The position numbers and the translations under genes were made by a program. From Methanobacterium sp. (GTDB lineage Archaea > Methanobacteriota > Methanobacteria > Methanobacteriales > Methanobacteriaceae), in the NCBI GenBank assembly GCA_018263005.1, contig JADFDH010000001.1, positions 124,001 through 188,000 on the forward strand: a stretch of 64,000 bases of DNA. Direction: 5' to 3'. The notes under the pieces are model-generated. The model ran no database searches. It saw only the letters and a list, made by a program, of their open reading frames with translations, and was not told the origin of the DNA. Shown piece after piece: positions 18,201-26,269 of this stretch. Position 1 is the stretch's first letter. Each line of letters begins with the position of its first letter.

Positions 18201-21200
18201 TTCACTATTGAGTATAACTCCATAAGTTATGTTTTCATATGGATTGTTTGGAGTTCCCACGGTTTCTAAAATTACAGAAGTGTTTAAATAATTACCAATA
18301 TTTAGAACTGACTGAGCAGAAAGCTTTAAAAACTGGGGCATAGTTATTTGATGTCCAGAGATAGTAATTGTATTGGGCAATTGATGATTGTTATCCACAT
18401 ATGCTTTTATAGTTTCTGCCGCGGTTCTTATCTGATTTAGAGATAAAAATATGGTATTTTGATTAGTTACAGTATTCCATGGGTTTATTGTGATAGATTG
18501 GGGTAAAGTATCAGTTGCGTTATTGGAGTTTAAAATTTGGCTGAACATATAAATTAGGGTTTGATATTGTATATTACCGTGGGAACTCGCTTTGTAGTTA
18601 GGTGCTCTTCCATTAATATACATGAAGGTGATTACATCGTTTGCAAGACTTATATAATCCTTTTTGCTGAAAGTTCTATTGGTAATGTCTTCAGAGGGAT
18701 TGGGGGGTGAATTATAAGTACCAAGAACGAAAGAGGTTAATGAAATCTCTTCAATATTTAATATAGCAGATGCTGCTAATTGTAAAAACTGAGGCATGGT
18801 TACAGCAATTCCAGAAATGTTCACGTTGTTTGGAATAGCATGATTAACTTCTATATAAGATTGAACAGTAGCTGCTGCACTTTTTATTTGGTCCAGAGAG
18901 AAGAAGGGTTTATTTGTATTAGAAATCAGTGACCATTTGTTCACAGTGATATTGGGTGTTAAGTTTCCTTCTGTACTATAATAGTCCATTATTTGTGAAA
19001 ACATGAAGACTAATGATTCAAATCTAATATTTCCCATGGTAATCGTTTGATAGTTGGGGGCTCTCCCATTAGTATCCATGAAGGATATAATACTATTAGA
19101 GAGGCTTAAATAGTCTTTAATACTAATATTTCCTCCAGTCATAGTCTCTGATGGAGATGAAGCGGAATTATAATTTTGTAATACGATTGAGCTATTTAAT
19201 TTCCCATTCACATTGATCGTAGCGGTAGTTATTAGCTTCAGGAAATTAGGCATATTTACAGAAGAACCAGCTATGTTCACAGTAGAGGGGAGGGTGTGAT
19301 TTGTTTCTACATAATTTTTTACAGTTTTTGCTGCTGTTTCAATTTGATCTAGGGTAATGAATTTAGTGGTTGAGTTTGATATGACAGACCATGGCCTTAT
19401 TGTTATGATTTCTGGTAAAATATAGTTATTTGCTTTGTAAGAGCTTAATATCTGGCTGAACATATAAACTAATGATTGATATTTGATATTACCCAGACTA
19501 GATGTTTGATAGTTGGGTGCTCTTCCATTAGCAATCATAAAGTTATCAACGTCTTTTGCAAGGTTTAGATAATCAATTTGGTTAAGATATCCGCCAGTAA
19601 TGGTTTCCGAAGTACTTCCTGGTGTTCCATAGTTTCCTAATGTAATTTGTCCATATGAATTACCATTTATGTATGATAGGGTTGTTAATGCAAGTTTCAG
19701 GAATTGAGACATACTAACAGTGGTTCCTGAGATGTTTATATTATTTGGAAGAGAGTGATTGGTTTCGATGTAAGATATAACTGTTTCTGCACCATCTATG
19801 ATTTGGCATTGGTTGAAATTTACAGTATTTGGGTTTATAACAACTGACCAGGGGTTAACTGTAATGTAAGGGGGGAGAGTATTATGTGCATTGTAATAGT
19901 TCAGAAGTTGTGCATACATGTATACTAAGGATTCAAAACGCATATTTCCCAAATTACAGGATTGATAGTCCGGTGCTCGTTCATTTGAATTCATGTATAA
20001 TCTGATGTTTTCTGCTACGTTCATATAGTTCTCATAATTAATCTTGCCACTGGTGATGTTTTCTGTAGGATTAAGAGCGTTATTATAATTTTTTAGTATT
20101 ATGGACTGATCTAAACCTGCGTATATGTTTTTTATTGAAGTAATTTCGAGTTTTAGGAATTGGGCCATAGTAATTTGCCTTCCGCCTATTGTTATAGAAC
20201 TTGGAAGGGAATGATTTATTTCGACATATGATTTAACAGTCGCAGCTGCTGTATTAATTTGATCCATTGTTAAAAACACTGTATTACTATTGGTAACTGT
20301 TGTCCACGGCACTACTGTTATATAATTAGGTAAAACTAGATTCCTGCCTGCTGAATTTAATAATATGGCATACATATAAACTAATGATTCATAACGTATG
20401 TTTCCTCTTATGGTCGTTTTACCATTCGGTGCTCTACCATTGTTATCCATAAAAGTGATGATATCTGCTGCAGCACTTAAATAATCAATTTTTTCTAGAT
20501 TTCCTCCGGTAATGGTTTCAGATGGGTTGGGGGCAGTTCCATAATTTAAGAGAGGGATGGACTGGTATAGATTACCATTACCATTTATTATGCAATGGGT
20601 TTCAAGTTTTAGAAATTGAGGCATATTTACTGTGGATCCTGCAATTGTTACATGTTCAGGAAGCTGATGATTGGTTTCAACATAGATTTGAACTGTATCT
20701 GCAGCAGTTTTTATTTGGCCCATGCTTATGAATGTTGTATTGTTATTTGTAACCATTATCCAAGGTCTAACTACAATAAAGTCAGGAAGAACGTTTGCTA
20801 CACGATAAGAATTTAAAATCTCAGCAAAAGTATAAACTAAGTTTTCATATCTCATATTTCCAAGGGCTGTTGTTTGGTAGTTGGGTGCTCGTCCATTGGA
20901 GTTCATGAAGGATATTATGTTATTATTAAGGGTGAGATAGTTTGCTTTTGTCAGGTTTCCGGTGGTGGTTATTGTTTCTGATGGGTTATTTGCTGTGTTG
21001 AAGTTTCCAAGAGTAATTTCAGTGGTGATATTGTTATTTATGTTGTATATTGCTGTTGTTTCTAGTTTAAGGAATTTTGGCATATCCAATGTTGTTCCGG
21101 AGATTGTTATATTATTTGGTAGCTGATGATTGGTTTCTACATATGTCTGGATAGAACTTGATGCATTTGTTACTTCCTCTATGCTAAATGTGGTATTTGT

Positions 21201-21281
21201 TGCGGATACGCTGCTTATATTTAAAAATAAGACTAATAAAACTATTAGCAGCGTATTATAAAGATATTTATCCTTCACCAT
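15279..21281 (-). CDS. Giant pseudomurein-binding surface protein with C39-type peptidase domain
   Basis: 2000 residues. A signal peptide (LLIVLLVLFLNISSVSA) is followed by seven tandem modules of about 150 residues to near residue 1095. Each module pairs a VETNHQLPNNITISG unit with an NGRAPNYQTT..GN.RYE unit, the pseudomurein-binding repeat style of archaeal wall proteins. Next come a beta-helix (from about 1107), an invasin-type Ig-like domain (about 1350-1430) and a second beta-helix (from about 1454). A cysteine peptidase of C39 type follows, with Cys1709 in YSCGPAALATIL, His1782 in NHIEVV and Asp1798 in FDPNLG. The tail (about 1850-1935) is extremely rich in Tyr and Trp, with repeated YVPGY. 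The start is ATG 21281 after AGGAAGTGAT. It probably binds, and may cut, cell wall, whether its own or a neighbour's; this is inferred. Confidence 0.88.
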   Translation of the reverse strand: MVKDKYLYNTLLIVLLVLFLNISSVSATNTTFSIEEVTNASSSIQTYVETNHQLPNNITISGTTLDMPKFLKLETTAIYNINNNITTEITLGNFNTANNPSETITTTGNLTKANYLTLNNNIISFMNSNGRAPNYQTTALGNMRYENLVYTFAEILNSYRVANVLPDFIVVRPWIMVTNNNTTFISMGQIKTAADTVQIYVETNHQLPEHVTIAGSTVNMPQFLKLETHCIINGNGNLYQSIPLLNYGTAPNPSETITGGNLEKIDYLSAAADIITFMDNNGRAPNGKTTIRGNIRYESLVYMYAILLNSAGRNLVLPNYITVVPWTTVTNSNTVFLTMDQINTAAATVKSYVEINHSLPSSITIGGRQITMAQFLKLEITSIKNIYAGLDQSIILKNYNNALNPTENITSGKINYENYMNVAENIRLYMNSNERAPDYQSCNLGNMRFESLVYMYAQLLNYYNAHNTLPPYITVNPWSVVINPNTVNFNQCQIIDGAETVISYIETNHSLPNNINISGTTVSMSQFLKLALTTLSYINGNSYGQITLGNYGTPGSTSETITGGYLNQIDYLNLAKDVDNFMIANGRAPNYQTSSLGNIKYQSLVYMFSQILSSYKANNYILPEIITIRPWSVISNSTTKFITLDQIETAAKTVKNYVETNHTLPSTVNIAGSSVNMPNFLKLITTATINVNGKLNSSIVLQNYNSASSPSETMTGGNISIKDYLSLSNSIISFMDTNGRAPNYQTITMGNIRFESLVFMFSQIMDYYSTEGNLTPNITVNKWSLISNTNKPFFSLDQIKSAAATVQSYIEVNHAIPNNVNISGIAVTMPQFLQLAASAILNIEEISLTSFVLGTYNSPPNPSEDITNRTFSKKDYISLANDVITFMYINGRAPNYKASSHGNIQYQTLIYMFSQILNSNNATDTLPQSITINPWNTVTNQNTIFLSLNQIRTAAETIKAYVDNNHQLPNTITISGHQITMPQFLKLSAQSVLNIGNYLNTSVILETVGTPNNPYENITYGVILNSEFMEMADEIISYINTNGRAPNNISDTSLGDTIRYESLIYMFSKILISYNPSEHSPDNVSIIPWLALSNPDKTFNFRTQEVFNNIQAAIDDTDTINGDTIWLGKLNYSESVIINKKIIIRPLPDIDVNINALSSQPAFTIISGGNGSTIKDLIIKGSSEAGIYINNSNDNLILGNEITGFNDGISLYNSKDNVISGNEISNSFSYGILINNGSDNEISSNSITETETGIFIQNSNNNGIYSNKINNNRLIGIHLINSSTEIHHNIITGNRKYGLYNEGNSIIDSTNNWWGSNNPIISPSFSSDIYSVGGTVNYNPWLILSLNSSTDRSDREGAYYNYLITADLTHNNQGTDTSSNGNIPDNIPINFQTSLGNINSSALTKKGKAEVKIIINTAGAAVVSATLYNQTVTHQLTITSVNTLGVYNTRTQKSFATIQEAVDDVDTINGDTITLAEGTYTENIIINKKLIIKPFNGSNVTVKADKADKSVFVIDNDGSGSTIQNLKILGSTDSYGIALSHAYNITLNNNIILNSSKGVYLYLSGHNILNKNILEDNYYGIALYKSTDNIISENTVKNNETSIYLYDSNNNQIKECTIKENWYGINLYHSNNNNLSNNNIETNWVGIYLHDTNNNSITDNDITKNGAGITYYNSIGTILSENSFSDNWLTDTSVIDSGELVMATTIYSCGPAALATILKSIGIFTTEAEIAEIASTDETGTSLYGLKIAAQSKGVTAFGCQLTTDQLETNYIVVLSINGRNHIEVVQNITENNIILFDPNLGIIEMSLDKFNELYTGIALIINDSLPPGTIQLTNDEMRNIKAMWHYETIAHSYYVPGYWYWTYEWIDTSFWLPYLYLEYVPGYYLWGVIPIPGHYELRLGWYHVSCGFWMPQIHYVPGYYVTYYTTEIRLDSNDIPHIQLAYEWRGFSVVQDRIYYGGGRILLGSISGPGSIYLIWDGLNEYAQNLDKVGSQGWINPKN
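17990..21200 (-). repeat. Seven tandem pseudomurein-binding modules (coding repeat)
   Basis: Within the 2000-residue protein a unit of roughly 450 bases repeats seven times. The marker motifs are NGRAPN or NERAPD, once per unit, and H-x-hydrophobic-P (HQLP, HSLP, HTLP or HAIP), once per unit. Copies are diverged, so this is an old expansion rather than a recent slippage. Boundaries are approximate. Confidence 0.8.
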
Positions 21282-21468
21282 ATCACTTCCTACTTTTTAT
21301 ATTTTTAGTAATACTATTTCATAAATTCAATATGATAGTATTTAAATCTTACTAAAAAATATTAAAGTAATACTTTTAAATAAATAAAAATTCAAATACT
21401 TCTCACCCGCTCTTGGCTAAACCTCACTAATATTAAAGTCAATAAATTCACTCCCGGAGGGATGTAAT

Positions 21469-21585
21469 ATGACCAGTATAAAACAACAAAAAAAATCAGG
21501 CATTAAAAAGCCCAGAAGCAATGAATTGCTTATAATCCCTACTGAAAAACTTTTAAACTGGTATAAATATGAGAAGGAGGTGTGA
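21469..21585 (+). CDS. 38-aa basic small protein
   Basis: ATG 21469 follows CGGAGGGATGTAAT, giving a good ribosome-binding site. The frame runs to TGA at 21583-21585. The product begins MTSIKQQKKSGIKKPRSNEL and ends NWYKYEKEV; it is lysine-rich and has no membrane segment. Its last codons contain the ribosome-binding site of the next small gene, so the two are coupled. No homologue recognised. Confidence 0.5.
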   Translation: MTSIKQQKKSGIKKPRSNELLIIPTEKLLNWYKYEKEV

Positions 21586-21588
21586 AGC

Positions 21589-21723
21589 ATGGAAACACAA
21601 TGTTTAGCATGCGGACATAAAAAAACAAATTACAAAACAGTGATAGTAGGATTATACTTCATTTGCGCATGGATATTTGCAATCGAAGTACTGATGATGT
21701 TTTTACAGAACAGATTGATCTAA
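21589..21723 (+). CDS. 44-aa CxxC membrane micro-protein
   Basis: ATG 21589 has GGAGGTG eight bases upstream, one of the best ribosome-binding sites in the window. The product starts METQCLACGHKKTNYKTV, a half zinc-knuckle, followed by one membrane helix (VIVGLYFICAWIFAIEVLMM) and a short tail. The gene is three bases downstream of the 38-aa ORF. A perfect hairpin follows its stop. Function unknown; dimerisation through the CxxC to form a zinc site is conceivable. Confidence 0.55.
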   Translation: METQCLACGHKKTNYKTVIVGLYFICAWIFAIEVLMMFLQNRLI

Positions 21724-21725
21724 GG

Positions 21726-21754
21726 ATGTTTGATCCTACTCAGCTATCAAACAT
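21726..21754 (+). terminator. Perfect hairpin after the micro-protein pair
   Basis: ATGTTTGAT (21726-21734) is perfectly complementary to ATCAAACAT (21746-21754), giving a nine-base stem and an 11-base loop. It begins two bases after the stop of the 44-aa gene and is followed by a moderately T-rich run. It may end the transcript or stabilise it. Confidence 0.45.
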
Positions 21755-21776
21755 TTCTTGATTTATTCCTAAGAAA

Positions 21777-21932
21777 ATGATCTATAAAAGAAAGTATAGG
21801 CCCAGAATCCTTGAGATAACATTAGAACTCAAAAATAAACACCAAAGGGAAATAGTGGAAGAGGCCTGGAAACTATTTAACTGGGCAAAGAATGAGAATT
21901 TGAAGAAACAGGTGAAATTAGAAGATTATTGA
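21777..21932 (+). CDS. 51-aa charged small protein
   Basis: ATG 21777 opens a 51-residue frame ending at TGA 21930-21932. The product is strongly charged and helical (MIYKRKYRPRILEITLEL, then EIVEEAWKLFNWAKNENL). There is no good ribosome-binding site and a hairpin lies just upstream, so it may be a leftover of a longer gene. It ends three bases before the stop of the opposing PsbP-like gene. Confidence 0.35.
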   Translation: MIYKRKYRPRILEITLELKNKHQREIVEEAWKLFNWAKNENLKKQVKLEDY

Positions 21933-21935
21933 TTA

Positions 21936-22520
21936 TTATTTGCTTTTAATTTGAAAACTATCAATAATTTGATTCATTGTCCTATCAAAAACTACAGAAC
22001 CAGCGGGGTATATAAACATAAGCTCGTATATTTCGTCATTTTTTTTTAAAAAGATTATTTTATGCTCATTTTCGATACTTTTACCTGTAACGGTAATTTC
22101 ATTTGCTGATTGTCCGTTTATTGAGATGTTTTTTTCATTTTCAATTTTATTATCAGTATAATTTATTTTCTTATAATCTTCTATTGTTAAATTTGAAGGA
22201 TGTTTATAGATATAAAAATACAGGATTTCTTCACTAGCTCCATAATATCCCGAACTAGAGCCTCTTACAATTTCATTTTGGGTATATGTTGGGGGATGTT
22301 TACCTTCGAATCCATTTAAGCTTTTTGTGGTATTTCCTTTATAAATAAGAATTTTTTCATCATTATAAGTAAAGGATATGTCTGAATCTTCATATGTTGC
22401 CTTAGATTGTGGCTGGAAGGAATCTATGAAATTTTCAACATAAGGAAAAGAGATATATCCTCCAATCGCGATTAAAATACCAAAAAATATAAATAAATAA
22501 GCATAATTTTCAGAACTCAT
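21936..22520 (-). CDS. PsbP-like extracytoplasmic protein
   Basis: 194 residues with one N-terminal membrane helix (YLFIFFGILIAIGGYISF) and an extracellular domain. The visible pattern (SFTYNDEKILIYKG; then YFYIYKHPSNLTIEDYKK; SINGQSANEITVTGK; KIIFLKKNDEIYELMFI; DRTMNQIIDSFQIK) is that of PsbP-related domains common in methanogens, including the closing IIDSF motif. GTGGAGATAAG precedes the ATG. Role unknown; it is likely anchored on the outer face of the membrane. It is not obviously linked to its neighbours. Confidence 0.7.
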   Translation of the reverse strand: MSSENYAYLFIFFGILIAIGGYISFPYVENFIDSFQPQSKATYEDSDISFTYNDEKILIYKGNTTKSLNGFEGKHPPTYTQNEIVRGSSSGYYGASEEILYFYIYKHPSNLTIEDYKKINYTDNKIENEKNISINGQSANEITVTGKSIENEHKIIFLKKNDEIYELMFIYPAGSVVFDRTMNQIIDSFQIKSK

Positions 22521-22634
22521 CTTATCTCCACTATTATGTATATTATCAAACTTGATTATAAAGTTTGAATAATAATAAAAAAACTAAAATTTATTATTTA
22601 AAATAATTAATTTGTCCATATTATTATCATAGAA

Positions 22635-25600
22635 TTATTTAAAATTTTTTAAGTCTTTTGAATCTTTAAAAGCACTAGTAATGTCCCTTAATTTTTCTAA
22701 TTCTTTTTCACGTTCATTTTCAATCTTTTTAATATGTTCAATACCTCCTTGATTTTTTAGATCAATCAATTCATTCAAATGATGTTTTATATTTTTTGTT
22801 TTCGGGTGATCGGTTCCAAGGATTTCTTTAAAAACAATCAAAGCCCTTTTAAGGAGTTTTTCCGCTGTTTTAAAATCTTTTTTTGAATGGAATAATACTG
22901 CTCTGCTTTTTATAGTCAAAGCAAGATTAAAAGTGATAGTTGCTGTTTGTAAGTCTTTTGGCCCGAGTACCTTCTCGGTTATGTTTAATGATTCCCAGTA
23001 GAGTTGTTCTGCAGTTTCTCTATCTTGAATTGATGGTTTACTTGCCAGTAATAATGCCAAGTTTTGCTTAGTAGTGACTGTGTATATATGATAGGCTCCT
23101 AACTTTTCTTCATATATTTTCAATGAACACCGGAATAATTGCTCTGCGCTGGGATATTTTCCTTTATGATCCCTCAATGCGGGGTTATTGTAGTTCATTG
23201 ACCTATTATTAATTAAAACAGCTAAATTGTTAAGACTTGTAGCTGTGTCCACATGGGTTGGTCCTTTAATTTTTTCAGTTAAATCTAATACTTTTATATA
23301 TAAAGATTCAGCATCTTTATAATCTTTTTTTGTATTATATAATTCTGCGAGACTAGAAATATATTTAAGAGTATCGAAATTATCAGTTCCATAAATTTTT
23401 TCATTTAAATGTATTGTTTTCAAGTAAAGTTTTTCAGCGTAATTATATTTAGCTTTGAGAAACATGAAAGATGCTAATTGATAATATACAGGTATTAATA
23501 ATTTCTCATCTGGATTTCTAATTTTGAAATTTTTAATTGATTCTTGATAGTTTTTGACCATATCAAATTCATGATCCAGATTATTCCAGTATTGAGTTAA
23601 TTCATATATTCTATTTTCAGCAGACATTTTCAGAAAAATTTCAATATTACATACAAATTCCTTAAGCTCTAGCCAGGATTTTGAAAAATTCAGTTGCCAA
23701 GGTACTTCATCTAATTTCCTATCATTAAGTTTTTTTAAATTAAAATAATCTGCTATTTTTATATGGAACTTTTCATAGTGTTCATAGCTAAGATATTCCT
23801 CTTTTACCACGTTCTCAATCTTCCGATGATAAAAAGTCATTAGAAAATCGTCTTTTACTCTGCGTTCAATTAAGTATGGTTCTAAATCAAAATAAAATCT
23901 GGACCATATCACAACAGGAAGTTTTTTAGTTTTAGGTGATCTAGGGGAACGCATTCTAAAATCAGATAAAACATCTTCATCTTTAGAAAGTAAATCTAAA
24001 ATTTCATCCTCAGATAACCCATATCTAGAAGCTGATAAATAACTAAGGCATTTAGAAACAAAAACTTTTCCATGTTGAGAGTCAGAGGATAATTCACTGA
24101 AATAACTCTGAATTATTCCATTTATATTGTCGCTTAAAGAATTTTCTTCATCTTTATTGTATGATTTCCAACTTTTAATTTGTTCAAAGACTAGTTTAAG
24201 ATATAATGGTAATCTTTCATTCGAAACTAATTTTAAAACATAATTTTCCTGATCCGGCTGGAGTGTTCTATTGGTTTTTTCTAACCATAATTCCATAATT
24301 TTTTTTACTTCTTCAGGGAGAAGTTTATCTAATTCTATATTGCTTTCTAAAGATTCAAAACTTTCAAGTACTTCAATAGATTCTTTATTAGTGGTTGAAC
24401 AGATTATGTACGTGTTTTCAGGGATATAATTAGGAAGCCATGATATATTCCTATTTTTTTCAAAATCAGAGAGTTGATCAAGTGCATCTAAAAATATAAT
24501 TAATGGTTGTCCAGGTTTGGATAAATTGAGTCTCATGGGAAATTCTTTAACCAGGTCTTCATAGTTTTTTGGAATATTTTCTTTATCTGCTCCGTATATC
24601 TCTGAAATTTCATGGCATAAACTCAATAATAAAAATTTGATATCTGAAGAGTTGGGAGTGGCTCCAATAAATCTACAAATTACATTTGAATCTTGGAAGT
24701 TTTTTCCTGTTTTTTGAGCAGCAAATGCCATTAAAGCTGTTTTACCCGAGCCTGAAATACCATGTATGATTAATGGTTTATCACTCCTATTTTTCAGATA
24801 ATTATCTATAGATTCCAAGATTTTTGTTCTTCCAATGAAATTTTTTGAAAATTCTCTTCCAAAATCCTGATGATCTTCTATTTCTTTATAAATAGGGTCA
24901 ATAGTTTTAAATTGCTTAATTTGCCTTAAAATGATAGTAGAGAGTGAATAATATACTTCTTCACAGAGTTTATCCAAATGTGTGACTGTTATGTTTTCTT
25001 CTAGCCATTCAGCTGAATATTTTCTAATATTTTCATCTGGCAATCGATTGGTTAGTTTCTTTTTTAGTTGTTTAAGCAATTCTGCGGATTCTTGATCTAG
25101 CAATCCATCTTCATCGACATCTATAAAATCTTTTGTACTAATATCAGGATACAGGTTATTTATTTCCCGGAAGAAACAATAAACATGGTCTTGGGCATCT
25201 TGGACTTCAAAAGCACCATTTTCTATTTCCTGTTCAGTGGCTGATGTGAAATATTTCTTTAAACTTTTTTCTTCTAAGCCCAGCTTTTCAACCGATTTAC
25301 GTAAAATATGATTTAGACGAATTTCCGTATGGTTCCAAGTTTCATAGTCTTCATATATGTCTTTTCGTGGTTGCAAGTCATAAACTGGTGGTACTGAGTT
25401 ATCATCCCTTATAAACCATTCATTTAATAATTTTTTATCTTCATCATCCTCTAAAAATTTATATATCCCTTCAAACTCATCAGCAGGGATTTCGTAAGGC
25501 ACTGGCCTCCAACCGTACCGGTTTCCTAATAGAATAATAAAATTAGGCTTTGGACTAACTTTTTGACTGCGTTCTATCTCCTCAAAACAGATCTTCATGG

Positions 25601-25790
25601 TCTGCTGATCCAGACTAGCCTCTTCTGAAACGCCCCACCGGAGATCTATGGCTTGGAAGCGGAAACCATGTTCCATGCAGAGTTTACGTAGTTTGGGGAA
25701 TACTCTCTCCTGTAATGCATTTCTTTCCTCTATTAAGTCGGAAAAAGTGGAACTTACGAAAACTCGGAATGTTTTACTGGAGAGTACCAT
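22635..25790 (-). CDS. DUF4062-STAND NTPase-TPR protein
   Basis: About 1050 residues. The N-terminal DUF4062 domain (residues 1-95) shows RVFVSSTFSDLIEERN, IDLRWGVSEEASLDQQT and LLGNRYGWRPVP. A NACHT/STAND-type NTPase follows, with Walker A GISGSGKTAL (Lys350) and Walker B IIFLDALDQL near residue 433. A long helical linker leads to kinesin-light-chain-like TPRs at about residues 750-1000 (SLAELYNTKKDYKDAESLYI and similar). Start at ATG 25790 (MVLSSKTFRVF) is preferred over 25844, which would add an unrelated hydrophobic leader. This architecture matches NPHP3/TEP1-like proteins and prokaryotic STAND sensors, several of which are antiviral. No effector nuclease or protease domain is apparent unless DUF4062 is the effector. 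Confidence 0.85.
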   Translation of the reverse strand: MVLSSKTFRVFVSSTFSDLIEERNALQERVFPKLRKLCMEHGFRFQAIDLRWGVSEEASLDQQTMKICFEEIERSQKVSPKPNFIILLGNRYGWRPVPYEIPADEFEGIYKFLEDDEDKKLLNEWFIRDDNSVPPVYDLQPRKDIYEDYETWNHTEIRLNHILRKSVEKLGLEEKSLKKYFTSATEQEIENGAFEVQDAQDHVYCFFREINNLYPDISTKDFIDVDEDGLLDQESAELLKQLKKKLTNRLPDENIRKYSAEWLEENITVTHLDKLCEEVYYSLSTIILRQIKQFKTIDPIYKEIEDHQDFGREFSKNFIGRTKILESIDNYLKNRSDKPLIIHGISGSGKTALMAFAAQKTGKNFQDSNVICRFIGATPNSSDIKFLLLSLCHEISEIYGADKENIPKNYEDLVKEFPMRLNLSKPGQPLIIFLDALDQLSDFEKNRNISWLPNYIPENTYIICSTTNKESIEVLESFESLESNIELDKLLPEEVKKIMELWLEKTNRTLQPDQENYVLKLVSNERLPLYLKLVFEQIKSWKSYNKDEENSLSDNINGIIQSYFSELSSDSQHGKVFVSKCLSYLSASRYGLSEDEILDLLSKDEDVLSDFRMRSPRSPKTKKLPVVIWSRFYFDLEPYLIERRVKDDFLMTFYHRKIENVVKEEYLSYEHYEKFHIKIADYFNLKKLNDRKLDEVPWQLNFSKSWLELKEFVCNIEIFLKMSAENRIYELTQYWNNLDHEFDMVKNYQESIKNFKIRNPDEKLLIPVYYQLASFMFLKAKYNYAEKLYLKTIHLNEKIYGTDNFDTLKYISSLAELYNTKKDYKDAESLYIKVLDLTEKIKGPTHVDTATSLNNLAVLINNRSMNYNNPALRDHKGKYPSAEQLFRCSLKIYEEKLGAYHIYTVTTKQNLALLLASKPSIQDRETAEQLYWESLNITEKVLGPKDLQTATITFNLALTIKSRAVLFHSKKDFKTAEKLLKRALIVFKEILGTDHPKTKNIKHHLNELIDLKNQGGIEHIKKIENEREKELEKLRDITSAFKDSKDLKNFK

Positions 25791-25970
25791 TATTAACACC
25801 AGAAGGATGTCATTAGATGTGTAATATTCAAAAATTAAAATCATTAAACTTTTTGGTTTACAAATTATAAAAAGAGATAATTGATCTATATAAATAATAA
25901 AAAATGTTGCATAAACCCTTCAACATATTAATCTCTCAAATATTAAGGGCCAAATTTTTAATTTCTTTTT

Positions 25971-26183
25971 TTATATATGGAAGCCTTTTTTAGATTCTTC
26001 AATGGTTTTATCAATATCTTTTGATGTATTTACCATTTCATCTGTTAATTCATCAACAGTCATCAATAACCACTTATTTTCCTTATCTTTTACAAATACT
26101 ACCTGATCCCCTTGTTTAATATTTAAGTCCTTCCTTACTTCTAAGGGGATAGTAACTTGGTACTTCTTAGAAACAATAACCAT
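25971..26183 (-). CDS. AbrB/MazE-type DNA-binding protein (orphan antitoxin-like)
   Basis: 70 residues with a SpoVT-AbrB swapped-hairpin domain at the N-terminus (KKYQVTIPLEVRKDLNIKQGD, then QVVFVKDKENKWLLM). The acidic/helical C-terminal tail (DELTDEMVNTSKDIDKTIEE) has the length expected of VapB antitoxins that wrap a PIN toxin. No PIN-domain gene follows: the next 126 bases hold no significant ORF. It may be a solitary regulator or the survivor of a toxin-antitoxin pair. It could autoregulate or control the STAND gene just downstream. Confidence 0.8.
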   Translation of the reverse strand: MVIVSKKYQVTIPLEVRKDLNIKQGDQVVFVKDKENKWLLMTVDELTDEMVNTSKDIDKTIEESKKGFHI

Positions 26184-26269
26184 TTCATCGCTTTACCATT
26201 TTATTATGTTGTAATAATTAAGCAGAAAGAGCTGATAATGTTTTAAAAGTTTCATTTACTATATATTAT

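Noticed and set aside
17990..21200. Regular repeats resembling a CRISPR or satellite array
   Set aside because: The period is about 450 bases, copies are diverged, and all are in one open protein frame; they are pseudomurein-binding modules.
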